From Salipiger bermudensis (GTDB lineage: Bacteria > Pseudomonadota > Alphaproteobacteria > Rhodobacterales > Rhodobacteraceae), in NCBI RefSeq assembly GCF_019801965.1, contig NZ_JAHVIA010000005.1:124001-188000 (forward strand): 64,000 nt of DNA, in the 5' to 3' direction. A program made the translations under genes and the position numbers. Under the pieces are notes generated by a model. That model was not told the DNA's origin. It ran no database searches and worked only from the letters and a program-made list of their open reading frames with translations. Shown here piece by piece: positions 7,864-17,197 of the stretch (positions are counted from its first letter, which is position 1; the number at the start of each line of letters is the position of its first letter).

Positions 7864-8235
7864 TCAGCCTGCGTGGATCGCGGGAATGGCCCCGCGGGAA
7901 GAAGAGGCATTGCGACCCCTGAATGGGATCACATTCCCGGTCTCGTTGGGCACCGTCGGGCCGGTGTTTCGGGATGCATCAGCGTGGCGAAGCGCCTGTG
8001 CGAGACCGGGATAGTGATTCTGCGCCAGCCGTCGGGGATTGTGAGCCAGGCGCAGGTTCTCCTCCTGCTTGAGATCGAATTCGATGAGATCTCCCTCGTC
8101 GAGCGACACGCCGTCATGAACGCTCGCCTCGGTGTCGTGATAGAGGGCGAGGTCTCCGTGATCCTCGCACCAAATGACAGCTTTCTGATCAGTGTGATCG
8201 GCCCAGAGGACAACCCCGTACATCGTCTGCGACAT
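7864..8235 (-). CDS. Small conserved-looking protein of unknown function
   Basis: A 123-residue soluble protein starting MSQTMYGVVLWADHTDQKAV. Residues 1-75 alternate hydrophobic and charged positions (GVVLWADH, AVIWCEDHGDLALYHD, GDLIEFDLKQ), suggesting a small beta-barrel of cold-shock or OB type, but no family motif is complete. The tail is low-complexity and probably disordered. The start at 8235 is favoured over one 43 codons upstream because the extra N-terminus looks non-coding, although the ribosome site (GGGAACG) is weak. A strong terminator follows. The gene is divergent from an XRE regulator and shares a control region with a 15-bp inverted repeat, so it may be the regulator's target. 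Confidence 0.6.
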   Translation of the reverse strand: MSQTMYGVVLWADHTDQKAVIWCEDHGDLALYHDTEASVHDGVSLDEGDLIEFDLKQEENLRLAHNPRRLAQNHYPGLAQALRHADASRNTGPTVPNETGNVIPFRGRNASSSRGAIPAIHAG

Positions 8236-8376
8236 TTTCACGTTCCCAACAATTCGATGTGAAACAAGGTGAAGCATTTCCGTGTCACAGCACATTCCGC
8301 GAAACGTGTCTCTGGGTTGCATTTTGTGACGAATAATATAATTCTTGATGCGAAGCAGCGTCACCTCTGATGCTAC

Positions 8377-8425
8377 TTGGCGTCATTTGGGAATTTTGTG
8401 TGTGATTTCGCCCATTTGACGCCAA
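8377..8425. promoter_or_regulatory. Paired inverted repeat, candidate operator of the XRE regulator
   Basis: TTGGCGTCATTTGGG (8377-8391) and CCCATTTGACGCCAA (8411-8425) are inverted copies matching at 13 of 15 positions, 34 bp centre to centre. Both lie in the A+T-rich gap between the divergent small gene and the XRE regulator, 64 bp before the regulator start. The geometry suits a dimer pair controlling both genes. Confidence 0.55.
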
Positions 8426-8488
8426 GGTTTAGCCACAATCTCCCGGCCCTTGGCGACAATCCGGATACAAATTGAGTCACTTAGAGAC

Positions 8489-9286
8489 ATGAACCAGCGG
8501 AGTCCGGCCGAATTACGCAGTGTCTTTGGCGCGAATCTGCGTCAACTGGGTCAAACTGCAGAATCGGTCTCGCAACTATGCCGCGATTTGGGGATCAATA
8601 GAACTCAATTTAACCGGTATCTTGCCGGGGAGAGTTTCCCACGTCCAGATGTTCTTCACCGGATCTGCTCATTCTTTGGTGTCGATGCCAGAATACTGCT
8701 CGAACCGGTCGGTGACATCGGCAGCGACCCGAAGGGATTGCTGCATCATCCCTATATCGGAGACTTTGTCGGCGGCGGTTTGGTCATTCCAATTCCGGAA
8801 GAGGATTTTCCCTCCGGCTTCTATCGCTTCTCGCGCGCCGCCTTCACCGATCCCGACAGCTTCATCGTCGGGCTGGTGCAGATCACCCGGCGCGACAATT
8901 TCGCCTTCCTGCGCGGTTTCGAGCCCAAGGCCGCGATGGAGATGCACGGCATGTCCACCGACGCGCAGACCCGCGAATTCCGCGGGCTGGTGATGCCGCA
9001 AGCGGAGGGGCTCGCGATTCTCGTCAGCCGGCGCGACTCGGTGACCAGCTCGTTCAATTATCTCGCGCGGGTGCCGGCGCTGGCCAAGATCTACTGGGTC
9101 GGCTACACGCTGCGGACCACGCCCGAGAGCCCGACCACACGGCGCGCCGCCCGTCTGGTCTATGAATATCTCGGGCACGACACGCACCAGATCCTCGCCA
9201 CGGCCCGCTCCGCCGGCTATGTCACCGAGGACAAGCTCCCCACCTTCCACCGCAAGCAGCTGCGCATCGGCGAACCCTTCGTCTGA
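8489..9286 (+). CDS. XRE-family (Cro/C1-type HTH) transcriptional regulator
   Basis: A 265-residue protein. An N-terminal helix-turn-helix covers about residues 8-72 (SQLCRDLGINRTQFNRYLAG and VLHRICSFFGVD). A conserved-looking C-terminal domain of about 170 residues follows, of unrecognised type, with SGFYRFSRAAFTDPDSFI and VGYTLRTTPESPTTRRAARL; it may bind a ligand. The ATG at 8489 is taken as start; a TTG 13 codons upstream is possible, and neither has a good ribosome site. The first roughly 330 bp have about 50-52% G+C by hand count, against about 65% in the rest, so the two domains may have different histories. It is probably self-regulated through 8377-8425. Confidence 0.75.
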   Translation: MNQRSPAELRSVFGANLRQLGQTAESVSQLCRDLGINRTQFNRYLAGESFPRPDVLHRICSFFGVDARILLEPVGDIGSDPKGLLHHPYIGDFVGGGLVIPIPEEDFPSGFYRFSRAAFTDPDSFIVGLVQITRRDNFAFLRGFEPKAAMEMHGMSTDAQTREFRGLVMPQAEGLAILVSRRDSVTSSFNYLARVPALAKIYWVGYTLRTTPESPTTRRAARLVYEYLGHDTHQILATARSAGYVTEDKLPTFHRKQLRIGEPFV

Positions 9287-9314
9287 CATCGTGTGACTGC
9301 GACGCGGCTTCGCG

Positions 9315-10121
9315 TCAGGCCGCCACGATCCCCGACGCCGCCTCCGGCGCGGCGCCGGCCTTGATCAGGTCGTAGAGATGCCAGGTGGCATGCCCCAGCA
9401 GCGGCAGAACCAGGAACAGGCCCAGGAAGCCCGGCAGCATGGCGAGAAAGGTTGCCGCCGCGATGAAGGCCGCCCAGGCGAACATCACCACCGGGTGCGA
9501 CAGCACGTATTGGAAGGAGGTGATCATCGCGGTCACGAAATCCACCTCCCGGTCGAGCAGCAGCGGCAGCGCCAGCACGGTGATCATGTAAAGCAGCGCC
9601 GCGAAGCCCGCCCCCACCACCGAGCCCACACCCAGCATCGTCAGCCCTTCCGCGCTCAGGTAGATGTCGAAGCTCGACGAGACATTGGTCATCACCGACA
9701 GTCCGAGGAACAGCGCGAAGATCATGTGCGCGAGGAAGAACCAGAACAGGAAGACGATCACGATCACCGCGCAGATCGACGGCAGCTGGCGCTTCGACTG
9801 GCGCAGGATGACGCTGAAGATCTGCATCCAGTCCATCGGCAGACCGCGCTCGAGCCGGCGGCTGACCTCGTAGAAGCCGACCGCCGCGAAGGGCCCCAGC
9901 AGCGGAAAGCCGATCGCCGCCAGAACCAGCCAGTAGCTCTGCCCGGTGGCCCAGGTGATCCAGCTCATCAGCAGCCCGGCGAGCACGTAGAAGCCCGCGA
10001 ACACCAGCGCAAAGCCCGGCGCCCGCATCATGTCGCGCGCACCGCGCCGCAGCGCCTCGCCAAGCGTGGCGAAACTCACCTCTCCTAGCGGCGGCACGCC
10101 GTGCTCCGGTGTCTCGCTCAT
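9315..10121 (-). CDS. DUF2189 family integral membrane protein
   Basis: A 268-residue membrane protein with about six transmembrane helices (for example [59 protein letters not shown]). The early segment [20 protein letters not shown] and the first two helices match the DUF2189 family as recalled; its function is unknown. The start at 10121 ([15 protein letters not shown]) has a strong GGGGAGGAG site; a longer form adds 23 unlikely residues. It is a single-gene unit, convergent with the XRE regulator. Confidence 0.85.
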   Translation of the reverse strand: MSETPEHGVPPLGEVSFATLGEALRRGARDMMRAPGFALVFAGFYVLAGLLMSWITWATGQSYWLVLAAIGFPLLGPFAAVGFYEVSRRLERGLPMDWMQIFSVILRQSKRQLPSICAVIVIVFLFWFFLAHMIFALFLGLSVMTNVSSSFDIYLSAEGLTMLGVGSVVGAGFAALLYMITVLALPLLLDREVDFVTAMITSFQYVLSHPVVMFAWAAFIAAATFLAMLPGFLGLFLVLPLLGHATWHLYDLIKAGAAPEAASGIVAA

Positions 10122-10217
10122 GACGCTCCTCCCCTGATGCGACCTCTCCTCCGGCTCGGAGTGTAACCCCGAACCCGCCGACGCGCGCAAGATCTTTGCG
10201 CGGAGTCGCTGCGTGCC

Positions 10218-11786
10218 TCAGAGCTGGCCGCCGATCGGCAGCAGCGTGTAGAGCCGGCTCAAGAGCGCCCGCCAGTGCGAGACGAAGGGCTCGCCGCGAT
10301 ACTCGACCAGCGTCTGCGCATCGCGCCGCTCCTGCCAGCGCAGCGTACCCTCGTCATCGAGCCTCACCCGGTAGGCGCTTTCCTGAAGGTGCTGCTGGAA
10401 CAGCGTCGCCGCCTCGCCGGCGAGCGGCGGGCTGTCGATCAGGATACCCATCTCGGTATTGATGAAGACCGAGCGCGGATCCCAGTTGAACGAGCCCACG
10501 AAGAGATAGCGGCGATCGACCACGAAGGCCTTGGTGTGCAGCGACGATTGCGTCTCCTCGAGCCCAAGCCGCAGGCGATCGGCGCGGGCGCTGTCGGCGC
10601 GCAGCTCCCAGAGGTCGACACCGCGCTGCAGGAGCGGCGTGCGCCAGAGCGCGTAATGGCCATAGACCGACAGCACGTCGGTGGAATCCATCGAGTTGGT
10701 CAGCACCGTCACGTCGACACCGCGTTGGGCGAGCCCCCCGAGCAGCGCCACCCCGCGATTGCGCGGCACGAAATAGGCCGATGAGACGAAGAGCTCGCGC
10801 TCCGCGCCGGTCAGGTAGGGCAGGATCTGCCCGCTGACCGTCTGGCTGCCACGGGCCTTGCGGCTGGATTTCTCCACCGGGTCGGCGATCAGCCGGGCCG
10901 GCACCCAGACGAGCTGCGCCCCGCCCTCCGGAAGCCAATCACGGCGACCTGCCGCGAGAGCCGCGCCGAAGGGCGTGCGCAGCGCCGCGTCCATGCGCGC
11001 CTCCAGCGCCTCGCGGGCCTCCGCAAGCGCGATGCCCCGGTCCGAAACCGCCCCCACCGGCACCGCCTTGGCGCTGTTCCAGTAGGCGTCGAACTGCGCC
11101 GAGACCTGCGCCGCCAGCGGCCCCGCCGCCAGCAGGTCGAGATCGGTGTAGTTGCTCTCGTCCTTGGCGGCGAAATACTCGTCGCCGATGTTGCGCCCGC
11201 CGACCAGCGTGACGACGTTGTCGAAGGTCATCGACTTGTTGTGCATGCGCCGGTTCACCCTGAGGAACTCGAGCGCGGTCACCACCGGGCGCGCCAGCCC
11301 GCGCGGGAACGGGTTGAACAGCCGGATCTGCACCTTGGGATGGCGCGCCAGCGCGGCGAGAGCATCGTCATAGGCCGCCGCGTCCATGTCATCGAGCAGC
11401 AGCCGCACCCGCACGCCACGATCCGCCGCCCGCATCAGCTGGCCGAGGAAGAGATGGCCGGAGGGGTCGTCATGCAAGAGGTAATACTGCGCATCGATGC
11501 TGCGCTCGGCGCGCTGCGTCAGACCGAGCCTGAGCGCCAACGCGGTGGGGCCATCGCTCACCAGCGCCACGCCCGAGCGCCCGTCGCCGGGATCGCCAAG
11601 CGCCCGCACCCGCCGTGCCAGCAGCGTGGTACCGGTGACGGCCTCCGCGAAGGCCACGCTGTCCTGTCTGGAATACTCGGAACGCCAGGGCGCGGCGCAA
11701 GCCGAGAGCAGCGTCAGGGCCAGAAGCCCGGCCGCGATGGCCTTGCGGCGCCCTGCCCCGCAACACTCCCTGTCTGCTGCCCGCAT
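10218..11786 (-). CDS. Phospholipase D-like lipoprotein (ClsC/cardiolipin-synthase type)
   Basis: A protein of about 522 residues with two HKD catalytic motifs: RRMHNKSMTFDNVVTLVGG in the first half and LHTKAFVVDRRYLFVGS in the second. This is the double-PLD layout of cardiolipin synthases and related phosphatidyltransferases. The N-terminus is a lipoprotein signal with lipobox LLSACAA, so the enzyme should be anchored to a membrane on the periplasmic side. ClsC-type enzymes make cardiolipin from phosphatidylglycerol and phosphatidylethanolamine; a secreted phospholipase is the alternative. The ATG at 11786 was chosen over a TTG nine codons upstream. No operon partner is seen; prfB ends 70 bp upstream on the same strand. 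Confidence 0.85.
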   Translation of the reverse strand: MRAADRECCGAGRRKAIAAGLLALTLLSACAAPWRSEYSRQDSVAFAEAVTGTTLLARRVRALGDPGDGRSGVALVSDGPTALALRLGLTQRAERSIDAQYYLLHDDPSGHLFLGQLMRAADRGVRVRLLLDDMDAAAYDDALAALARHPKVQIRLFNPFPRGLARPVVTALEFLRVNRRMHNKSMTFDNVVTLVGGRNIGDEYFAAKDESNYTDLDLLAAGPLAAQVSAQFDAYWNSAKAVPVGAVSDRGIALAEAREALEARMDAALRTPFGAALAAGRRDWLPEGGAQLVWVPARLIADPVEKSSRKARGSQTVSGQILPYLTGAERELFVSSAYFVPRNRGVALLGGLAQRGVDVTVLTNSMDSTDVLSVYGHYALWRTPLLQRGVDLWELRADSARADRLRLGLEETQSSLHTKAFVVDRRYLFVGSFNWDPRSVFINTEMGILIDSPPLAGEAATLFQQHLQESAYRVRLDDEGTLRWQERRDAQTLVEYRGEPFVSHWRALLSRLYTLLPIGGQL

Positions 11787-11856
11787 CGCCCTGCCCCCGG
11801 TGTTTTCCGGCAAGCCTAGCGGCGGGCCCGCGGGGCGGCAAGCGCCCCGCCTGGGC

Positions 11857-12978
11857 TCAGCCGGTCTGCGCGTCGGCGCGGCTCTTGCCCGCCGCCTTCT
11901 GCGCCAGCGTCGCCGCCATAAACGGATCGAGATCGCCGTCGAGCACCCCTTGGGTGTCGGAGGTCTCGTGGCTGGTACGCAGGTCCTTCACCATCTGGTA
12001 GGGCTGCAGCACGTAGGAGCGGATCTGGTTGCCCCAGCCGGCATCGCCCTTGGCCTCGTGCTGGGCGTTGATCTCGGCGTTGCGGCGGTCGAGCTCCATC
12101 TGGTAGAGCCGCGATTTCAGCGCCTTCATGGCGATGTCGCGGTTCTGGTGCTGCGATTTCTCCGAGCTGGTCACCACGATGCCGGTCGGCATGTGGGTGA
12201 TCCGCACCGCCGAGTCGGTGGTGTTGACGTGTTGGCCGCCGGCGCCCGAGGAACGGTAGGTGTCGACGCGGATGTCGGAGGGGTTCACGTCGATCTCGAT
12301 ATTGTCGTCGACCACCGGGTAGACCCAGACCGAGGCAAAGGAGGTCTCGCGCGTGCCCTTGCCGAAGGGCGAGATCCGCACCAACCGGTGCACGCCGCTC
12401 TCGGATTTCAGCCAGCCATAGGCATTGGGCCCGGAGATCTTGTAGGCCACCGACTTGATGCCCGCCTCGGCGCCCGCTTCCTCCGATTGCAGCTCGACCT
12501 CGTAGCCGCGCTTCTCGGCCCAGCGCACATACATGCGCTGCAGCATCTGCGCCCAGTCGCAGGCCTCGGTGCCGCCGGCGCCGGCATTGATCTCGAGGAA
12601 GGTGTCGTTGCCGTCGGCCTCGCCGTCGAGCAGCGCCTCGAGCTCCTTCTGACCGGCCTTCTCGGCCAGCGCCTTGAGCGCGGCCTCGGCCTCGCCCACG
12701 ACCTCGTCATCCTCTTCCATCTCGCCGAGCTCGATCAGCTCGACATTGTCCGACAGCTCCTGCTTGATCGAACTGTAGGTCTCCATCGCGTCGACGAGGA
12801 ACTGGCGGTCGCGCATCAGCTTCTGCGCCGCTTGCGGATCGTCCCAGAGGTTGGGATCCTCGACCCGGGCATTGAACTCCTCGAGCCGGTGCGGCGCGGT
12901 CTCCCAGTCAAGCCGCTGGCCCAACAGGTCGAGCGACTTCTCGATCTTGTCGACGGTCTTCTGGGTCTCGGCACGCAT
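11857..12978 (-). CDS. prfB: Peptide chain release factor 2
   Basis: A 373-residue class I release factor that reads UGA and UAA stop codons and triggers peptide release. The tripeptide anticodon SPF is at residues 203-205 ([10 protein letters not shown]) and the catalytic GGQ at 247-249 ([10 protein letters not shown]). Length is normal. The coding sequence is continuous from the ATG: the programmed +1 frameshift with early UGA that autoregulates prfB in Escherichia coli is absent, as in several alphaproteobacteria. It is the last gene of an apparent amiC-mrcA-prfB series on the minus strand, with a 243-bp gap to mrcA that contains a dispersed repeat. Confidence 0.97.
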   Translation of the reverse strand: MRAETQKTVDKIEKSLDLLGQRLDWETAPHRLEEFNARVEDPNLWDDPQAAQKLMRDRQFLVDAMETYSSIKQELSDNVELIELGEMEEDDEVVGEAEAALKALAEKAGQKELEALLDGEADGNDTFLEINAGAGGTEACDWAQMLQRMYVRWAEKRGYEVELQSEEAGAEAGIKSVAYKISGPNAYGWLKSESGVHRLVRISPFGKGTRETSFASVWVYPVVDDNIEIDVNPSDIRVDTYRSSGAGGQHVNTTDSAVRITHMPTGIVVTSSEKSQHQNRDIAMKALKSRLYQMELDRRNAEINAQHEAKGDAGWGNQIRSYVLQPYQMVKDLRTSHETSDTQGVLDGDLDPFMAATLAQKAAGKSRADAQTG

Positions 12979-13115
12979 GGCGATCTCACTTCGGGAAAAC
13001 TGTGGTCAGGGGGACATAGACCAGCGCCGCCTCCCCTTCAAGCGCCCGCCTCATCTCGGCCCGGCGCGCCTGCCGCCGCCCCGCGGTCAGATGGCCGCGA
13101 TCGCGCCACGCCCCG

Positions 13116-13181
13116 TCTTCTCTGGTTCGAAAATACCTCGGGGGAGTCGCGGCGCAGCCGCGGCGGGGGCGGCGCCCCCAA
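13116..13181 (+). repeat. Dispersed intergenic repeat, copy 1 (ATACTCC family)
   Basis: Lies between mrcA and prfB. The core TTCGAAAATACCTCGGGGGA is followed by a palindrome around GCGGC-GCA-GCCGC and then GGGGGCGGCGCCCCC. Order and sequence match the copies at 33376-33442 and 57316-57390. Confidence 0.75.
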
Positions 13182-13221
13182 AACGCGGCCCAACCGCGCC
13201 GGCGGTGCCGGAGCCCCGAGC

Positions 13222-15759
13222 TCAGTAGAGCCCGCCCGAGGACAGCGTGCCGAAGCTCGCCTTCGGCCCCACGGTCGCCTTGCGCCCGGTCGAGGTGGTG
13301 ACTTCGCGGGCCCGGGTGGTGCCATCGGGCTGGATCAGGTCGAAATTGCCCGACATCGCCCAGCCGCCATCGAGCTGGATGCCGAAGAGCGGTTCCTGGC
13401 CACGGCGGAAACACTCGGCCACGACGTTCGGACCCGAGGCGTCGGGGCCGAGACGGGCGCCGGAGAAGCGGTCGATATTGATGAACTCGCAGGCCTCCGG
13501 CACGTCGAAGGCGCCGCCGCCGTATTTCTGCACCGCCTCGGTCATGAAGCGCTGGAACACCGGCCCGCACATCGAAGCGCCATAGGCGCCGCGGCCCAGC
13601 GGGCTGGGGTTGTCGTAACCGATGTAGCAGCCGGCGACGATGTTCGAGGTGAAGCCGATGAACCACACGTCCTTGGCGTCGTTGGTGGTGCCGGTCTTGC
13701 CGGCGGTGGGCACGCCGAGATCGACGACGCTCGAGGCGGTGCCGCGCTGCACCACGCCCTGCATCATCGAGGTCAGCTGGTAGGCCGTCACCGCGTCCAT
13801 CACCCGCTCGCGGCTGTTGCGGATGGTCGGGCCGACGCCCGGCGGCAGGCTGTCCTCGGCACAGTCGATGCAGACCCGCTCGTTGCCCTTGGCGCTCTCG
13901 TGATTGTAGATCGTGCGACCGTAGCGGTCCTGCACCCGGTCGACCAGCGTCGGCTCGACGCGCTCGCCGCCATTGGCGAACATCGCGTAGGCCGAGATCA
14001 TCTTGTAGAGCGTGGTCTCGTCGGCGCCGAGCGCGTTCGACAGGAAGCGCCCCATGTGATCGTAGACGCCGAACTTCTCGGCGTAGCACGCCACCGTGTC
14101 CATGCCGATCTCCTGCGCCAGGCGGATGGTCATCAGGTTGCGCGATTGCTCGATGCCGGTGCGCAGCGGCGTCGGGCCGTAATAGGTGTTGGAGGCGTTC
14201 TTCGGCCGCCACACGCCCTGCGGCGTGTCGATCTCGATCGGCGCGTCGATGACGATGGTCGAGGGGGCGTAGCCCGAGTCGAGCGCCGAGGCGTAGACGA
14301 AGGGCTTGAAGGACGAGCCCGGCTGACGCTGCGCCTGGGTGGCGCGGTTGAACACCGAATCCTGGTAGGAGAAGCCGCCCTGCATGGCGATCACCCGGCC
14401 GGTATGCACGTCCATCGCCATGAAGGCGCCCTGCACCCGCGGCACCTGCCGCAGGGTCCAGCGGATGAAGCTGCCATCGTTGTCGGCGGTCATCTCGCGC
14501 ACATGCACAACGTCGCCGCGCTCGAAATTGTCGCGGAAGCTGCCGCGGATCCAGGAGATGTCGTCTCGCGGGACGGAGGTGCCGCGGGCATCGTCGCTCG
14601 CGATGCCCTCGATGCCGAGCCGCATCGACGCATCGCCGACCTCGAGCACCACCGCCGGACGCCACTCGCTCTCAAGATCGATGTCGCGTGCCACCGAGGT
14701 GTTGGCCAGCGCCTCGCGCCAGGCCTCTTCCGAGCCGAGCTGCTCCTCGGGGATGGTCTTGCCGGTGCCGCGCCAGCGGCCCAGGCTGCGGTCGTAGTTC
14801 TCGAGCGAGATGCGCAGCGATTCCGCCGCCTTGGTCTGCATCTCGGGATCGAGCGTGGCGCGCACGCTGAAGCCGCCGGAGAAGAACTCGCCCTCGCCGA
14901 AATCGCGGGTCAACTGGCGACGGATCTCGTCGGTGAAATAGTCCCGCGGCGGCAGCGAGCGCTGGTAGGGCTCGAAATCGCCGTTCTGCACCGAGCGCAG
15001 CGGCTGCGCGCGCTCCTGCTCGTAGAGCTCGTCGGAGAGGTAGCCGTTGTCATGCATCTCGCGCAGCACGTAGTTGCGGCGCTGCAGCAGGCGCTCCTTG
15101 TTGCGCACCGGATGGAAATCCGACGGCGCCTTCGGCATCGAGGCCAGGAAGGCCGCCTCGTGCGGCTCGAGCTCCGACAGGGTCTTGTTGAAATAGGTCT
15201 GGGCGGCGGCGGTGACGCCGTAGGAGTTCTGGCCGAGGAAGATTTCGTTGAGGTAGAGTTCGAGGATCTTCTCCTTGCTCAGCGCCTGCTCGACGCGGGT
15301 GGCGAGGATGATCTCCTTGACCTTGCGCTCGGCGCGGCGGCCACCGTCGAGCAGGAAGTTCTTCATCACCTGCTGGGTGATCGTCGAGGCGCCGCGCACG
15401 TCGCGGCCGCGGGATTTCACCGCATCGACCACCGCCGCGGCGATGCCGCGCGGGTCATAGCCCTGGTGGGTGTAAAAGTTCTTGTCCTCGGCCGAGATGA
15501 ACGCCTCTTTCACCAGGTCGGGGATCTGGTCAGCCGGGGTAAACAGGCGCCGCTCCTGGGCGAACTCGTCGATGATCCGGCCTTCCTGGCTGTAGATCCG
15601 GCTGATCGTCGGCGGCGTGTAGCGCGCCAGGCTCTCGTGGCTGGGCAGGTCCTGGCCGTAGATCCAGATCACCGCGCCCACGGTGAGCGCGAACATCATG
15701 ATCCCCAGCGTGATGATGCTGAAGATGCCGCCGAAGAAGGAAAGAATGAACCGAGTCAC
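13222..15759 (-). CDS. mrcA: Penicillin-binding protein 1A (bifunctional transglycosylase/transpeptidase)
   Basis: An 845-residue class A PBP that polymerises and crosslinks peptidoglycan. It has one N-terminal membrane anchor (residues 8-34), a glycosyltransferase domain with catalytic Glu91 in ISAEDKNFYTHQG and GASTITQQ, an OB-like insert around 375-440, and a transpeptidase domain with the active-site tetrad SSFK (Ser482), SRN (539-541) and KTG (688-690). Length and order fit PBP1A. The start is GTG at 15759 behind an AGAGG-like site. It lies 104 bp downstream of amiC on the same strand, so synthesis and splitting of the wall are probably co-expressed. Confidence 0.96.
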   Translation of the reverse strand: MTRFILSFFGGIFSIITLGIMMFALTVGAVIWIYGQDLPSHESLARYTPPTISRIYSQEGRIIDEFAQERRLFTPADQIPDLVKEAFISAEDKNFYTHQGYDPRGIAAAVVDAVKSRGRDVRGASTITQQVMKNFLLDGGRRAERKVKEIILATRVEQALSKEKILELYLNEIFLGQNSYGVTAAAQTYFNKTLSELEPHEAAFLASMPKAPSDFHPVRNKERLLQRRNYVLREMHDNGYLSDELYEQERAQPLRSVQNGDFEPYQRSLPPRDYFTDEIRRQLTRDFGEGEFFSGGFSVRATLDPEMQTKAAESLRISLENYDRSLGRWRGTGKTIPEEQLGSEEAWREALANTSVARDIDLESEWRPAVVLEVGDASMRLGIEGIASDDARGTSVPRDDISWIRGSFRDNFERGDVVHVREMTADNDGSFIRWTLRQVPRVQGAFMAMDVHTGRVIAMQGGFSYQDSVFNRATQAQRQPGSSFKPFVYASALDSGYAPSTIVIDAPIEIDTPQGVWRPKNASNTYYGPTPLRTGIEQSRNLMTIRLAQEIGMDTVACYAEKFGVYDHMGRFLSNALGADETTLYKMISAYAMFANGGERVEPTLVDRVQDRYGRTIYNHESAKGNERVCIDCAEDSLPPGVGPTIRNSRERVMDAVTAYQLTSMMQGVVQRGTASSVVDLGVPTAGKTGTTNDAKDVWFIGFTSNIVAGCYIGYDNPSPLGRGAYGASMCGPVFQRFMTEAVQKYGGGAFDVPEACEFINIDRFSGARLGPDASGPNVVAECFRRGQEPLFGIQLDGGWAMSGNFDLIQPDGTTRAREVTTSTGRKATVGPKASFGTLSSGGLY

Positions 15760-15863
15760 TGAGGGCCGCCTCTGAAGATTGCCGTGTCCTTATACCCTGC
15801 GCCGCCCGCGGTCAAAACACACGGGGGCGTGACGGCAGGGCTCTGCCAAGGGCGACGCGGCGT

Positions 15864-17066
15864 CTATTGCCGCCGCAGCCGTGCCAGCGCCGCGTCCTCG
15901 AGCGCCCAGGCGCTGATGCCGTCGCGGATGCCCGCGGCCATGCCGGCGCGCCAGAATTCGTCCTGCAGGTTCTCGAGGTCGCGCTCTGTCGACAGGAAAC
16001 CGACCTCGACAAGCACCGAGGGAATGTCAGCGGCCTTCAGGACCGAGAAGCCAGCGCGGCGCAGCGGACGCTTGTGCACCTCGCCCACCGCGTTGCGGAT
16101 GCGGTCCACCAGGTGTTTCGCCAGCGCCGTGCTGCGCGGGCCATTGTCGAGCCGGGCGAGCTCGAGCAGAACGTTGGCGACGCGGTCATCGGCGCCCGAG
16201 AGGTCGAGCCCGGCGAGGATATCGTCGCGGTCGTGGCGCTCGGCCAGCGCCGCCGAGGCGGCGTCCGTGGCGTCCTCCGACAAGGTGTAGACCGTCGCCC
16301 CGTGGGCGACGCCCTCGGCGATGGCATCGGCATGCAGCGACACGAAGAGATCGGCGCCGGCCTGGTGCGCCAGCGCCACCCGCGCCTCGAGCGAGACGAA
16401 GACATCGGCATCGCGGGTCATCTCGACCGAGTATCCGGCGCGGCGCAGCACGTCGCGCAGCTCGCGGGCGAAAGTGAGCATCAGCTCGGCCTCGCTGTGG
16501 CCGTCGCGCTGCGCGCCCGGGTCGATCCCGCCATGCCCGGGGTCGAGCATGATGCGCAATGGCGCCGCGGGATCGCGCGGTGGCACCGCGGTGGCGCGCG
16601 GCTCGGGCAGATCCCAGCGCGGATCGCGCGGCGCGCCGGAGGCGGCGGCCATCTCGTCAGGCGTGGCAGGCTCGAGCCGCAGCGAGAGCGTGGCCACCCC
16701 GGTCTCCTCGGCGACGCGCATCCCTGCCCGTGCGATCACCATCGGCCCGGAGAGCTCGGCCACCAGCCGCGACCAGCCCGACCGGATGCGCCCGACGCGC
16801 AGCGTCTCGACAGCGTCCGACTGGCCCAGCTCGGTGGGGTCGGTGCCCTGCCAGTCGACCTCGCGGAAATCCACCACCATCCGCGCCGGATCGGTGAGGG
16901 TGAAGGCGCGCCACGGCACACCCTGGCTCAGCCCGAGCGTCAGCTCGGTGCCGCCGCGCCGATCCTTGAGCGCGCCGCGCTCGTAGAGCGCCCGCCCGCC
17001 AAGCTCCTGCGCCACAGCCGCGGAGCCCAGAAGAAGCGCCGCCAGAAGAAGGAAGATCCTGCTCAT
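15864..17066 (-). CDS. amiC: N-acetylmuramoyl-L-alanine amidase with AMIN domain
   Basis: A 400-residue periplasmic cell-wall amidase. A signal peptide (MSRIFLLLAALLLGSAAVAQ) is followed by an AMIN domain (about 35-132) that targets the protein to the septum, a linker, and an Amidase_3 zinc domain. The zinc ligands are His178 in DPGHGGIDPG, Glu192 and His245 in SLHADA, and the catalytic Glu is in VLVEVGFLS. It cleaves stem peptides from glycan strands during daughter-cell separation. Position upstream of mrcA and prfB resembles other Rhodobacterales. The E. coli-style name is approximate because AmiA, AmiB and AmiC cannot be separated from sequence here. Confidence 0.93.
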   Translation of the reverse strand: MSRIFLLLAALLLGSAAVAQELGGRALYERGALKDRRGGTELTLGLSQGVPWRAFTLTDPARMVVDFREVDWQGTDPTELGQSDAVETLRVGRIRSGWSRLVAELSGPMVIARAGMRVAEETGVATLSLRLEPATPDEMAAASGAPRDPRWDLPEPRATAVPPRDPAAPLRIMLDPGHGGIDPGAQRDGHSEAELMLTFARELRDVLRRAGYSVEMTRDADVFVSLEARVALAHQAGADLFVSLHADAIAEGVAHGATVYTLSEDATDAASAALAERHDRDDILAGLDLSGADDRVANVLLELARLDNGPRSTALAKHLVDRIRNAVGEVHKRPLRRAGFSVLKAADIPSVLVEVGFLSTERDLENLQDEFWRAGMAAGIRDGISAWALEDAALARLRRQ

Positions 17067-17138
17067 CCGCCATCAGTCTTGTTGTTTTGCCCGACGCTAT
17101 CACGCCCGCGCCGGATTCGCAGCCCGCGCCGCCCGCGG

Positions 17139-17193
17139 CAAGAATTTTCCTGCGAAAATTCTTGAACTTGAAGATTTTTATCCAAAAAATCTT
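17139..17193. repeat. Two-hairpin A+T-rich palindromic repeat, copy B
   Basis: Hairpin 1: CAAGAATTTTC (17139-17149), CTGC loop, GAAAATTCTTG (17154-17164), perfect. Hairpin 2: AAGATTTTT (17171-17179), 5-nt loop, AAAAATCTT (17185-17193), perfect. It has the same order as copy A at 7019-7090. It lies just after the aminotransferase stop and may also end that transcript on the minus strand. Confidence 0.75.
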
Positions 17194-17197
17194 AGGC

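Noticed and set aside
9301-9316. GACGCG-GCTT-CGCGTC hairpin between the XRE and DUF2189 genes as a terminator
   Set aside because: Only 6 bp, no T-run on either strand, and it overlaps a stop codon; too weak to call.
11497-15762. Plus-strand open frame of about 1,421 codons across prfB and mrcA
   Set aside because: Antisense to two well-supported genes; its Arg/Gly/Ala/Leu/His-rich composition is what high-G+C third positions produce on the opposite strand.
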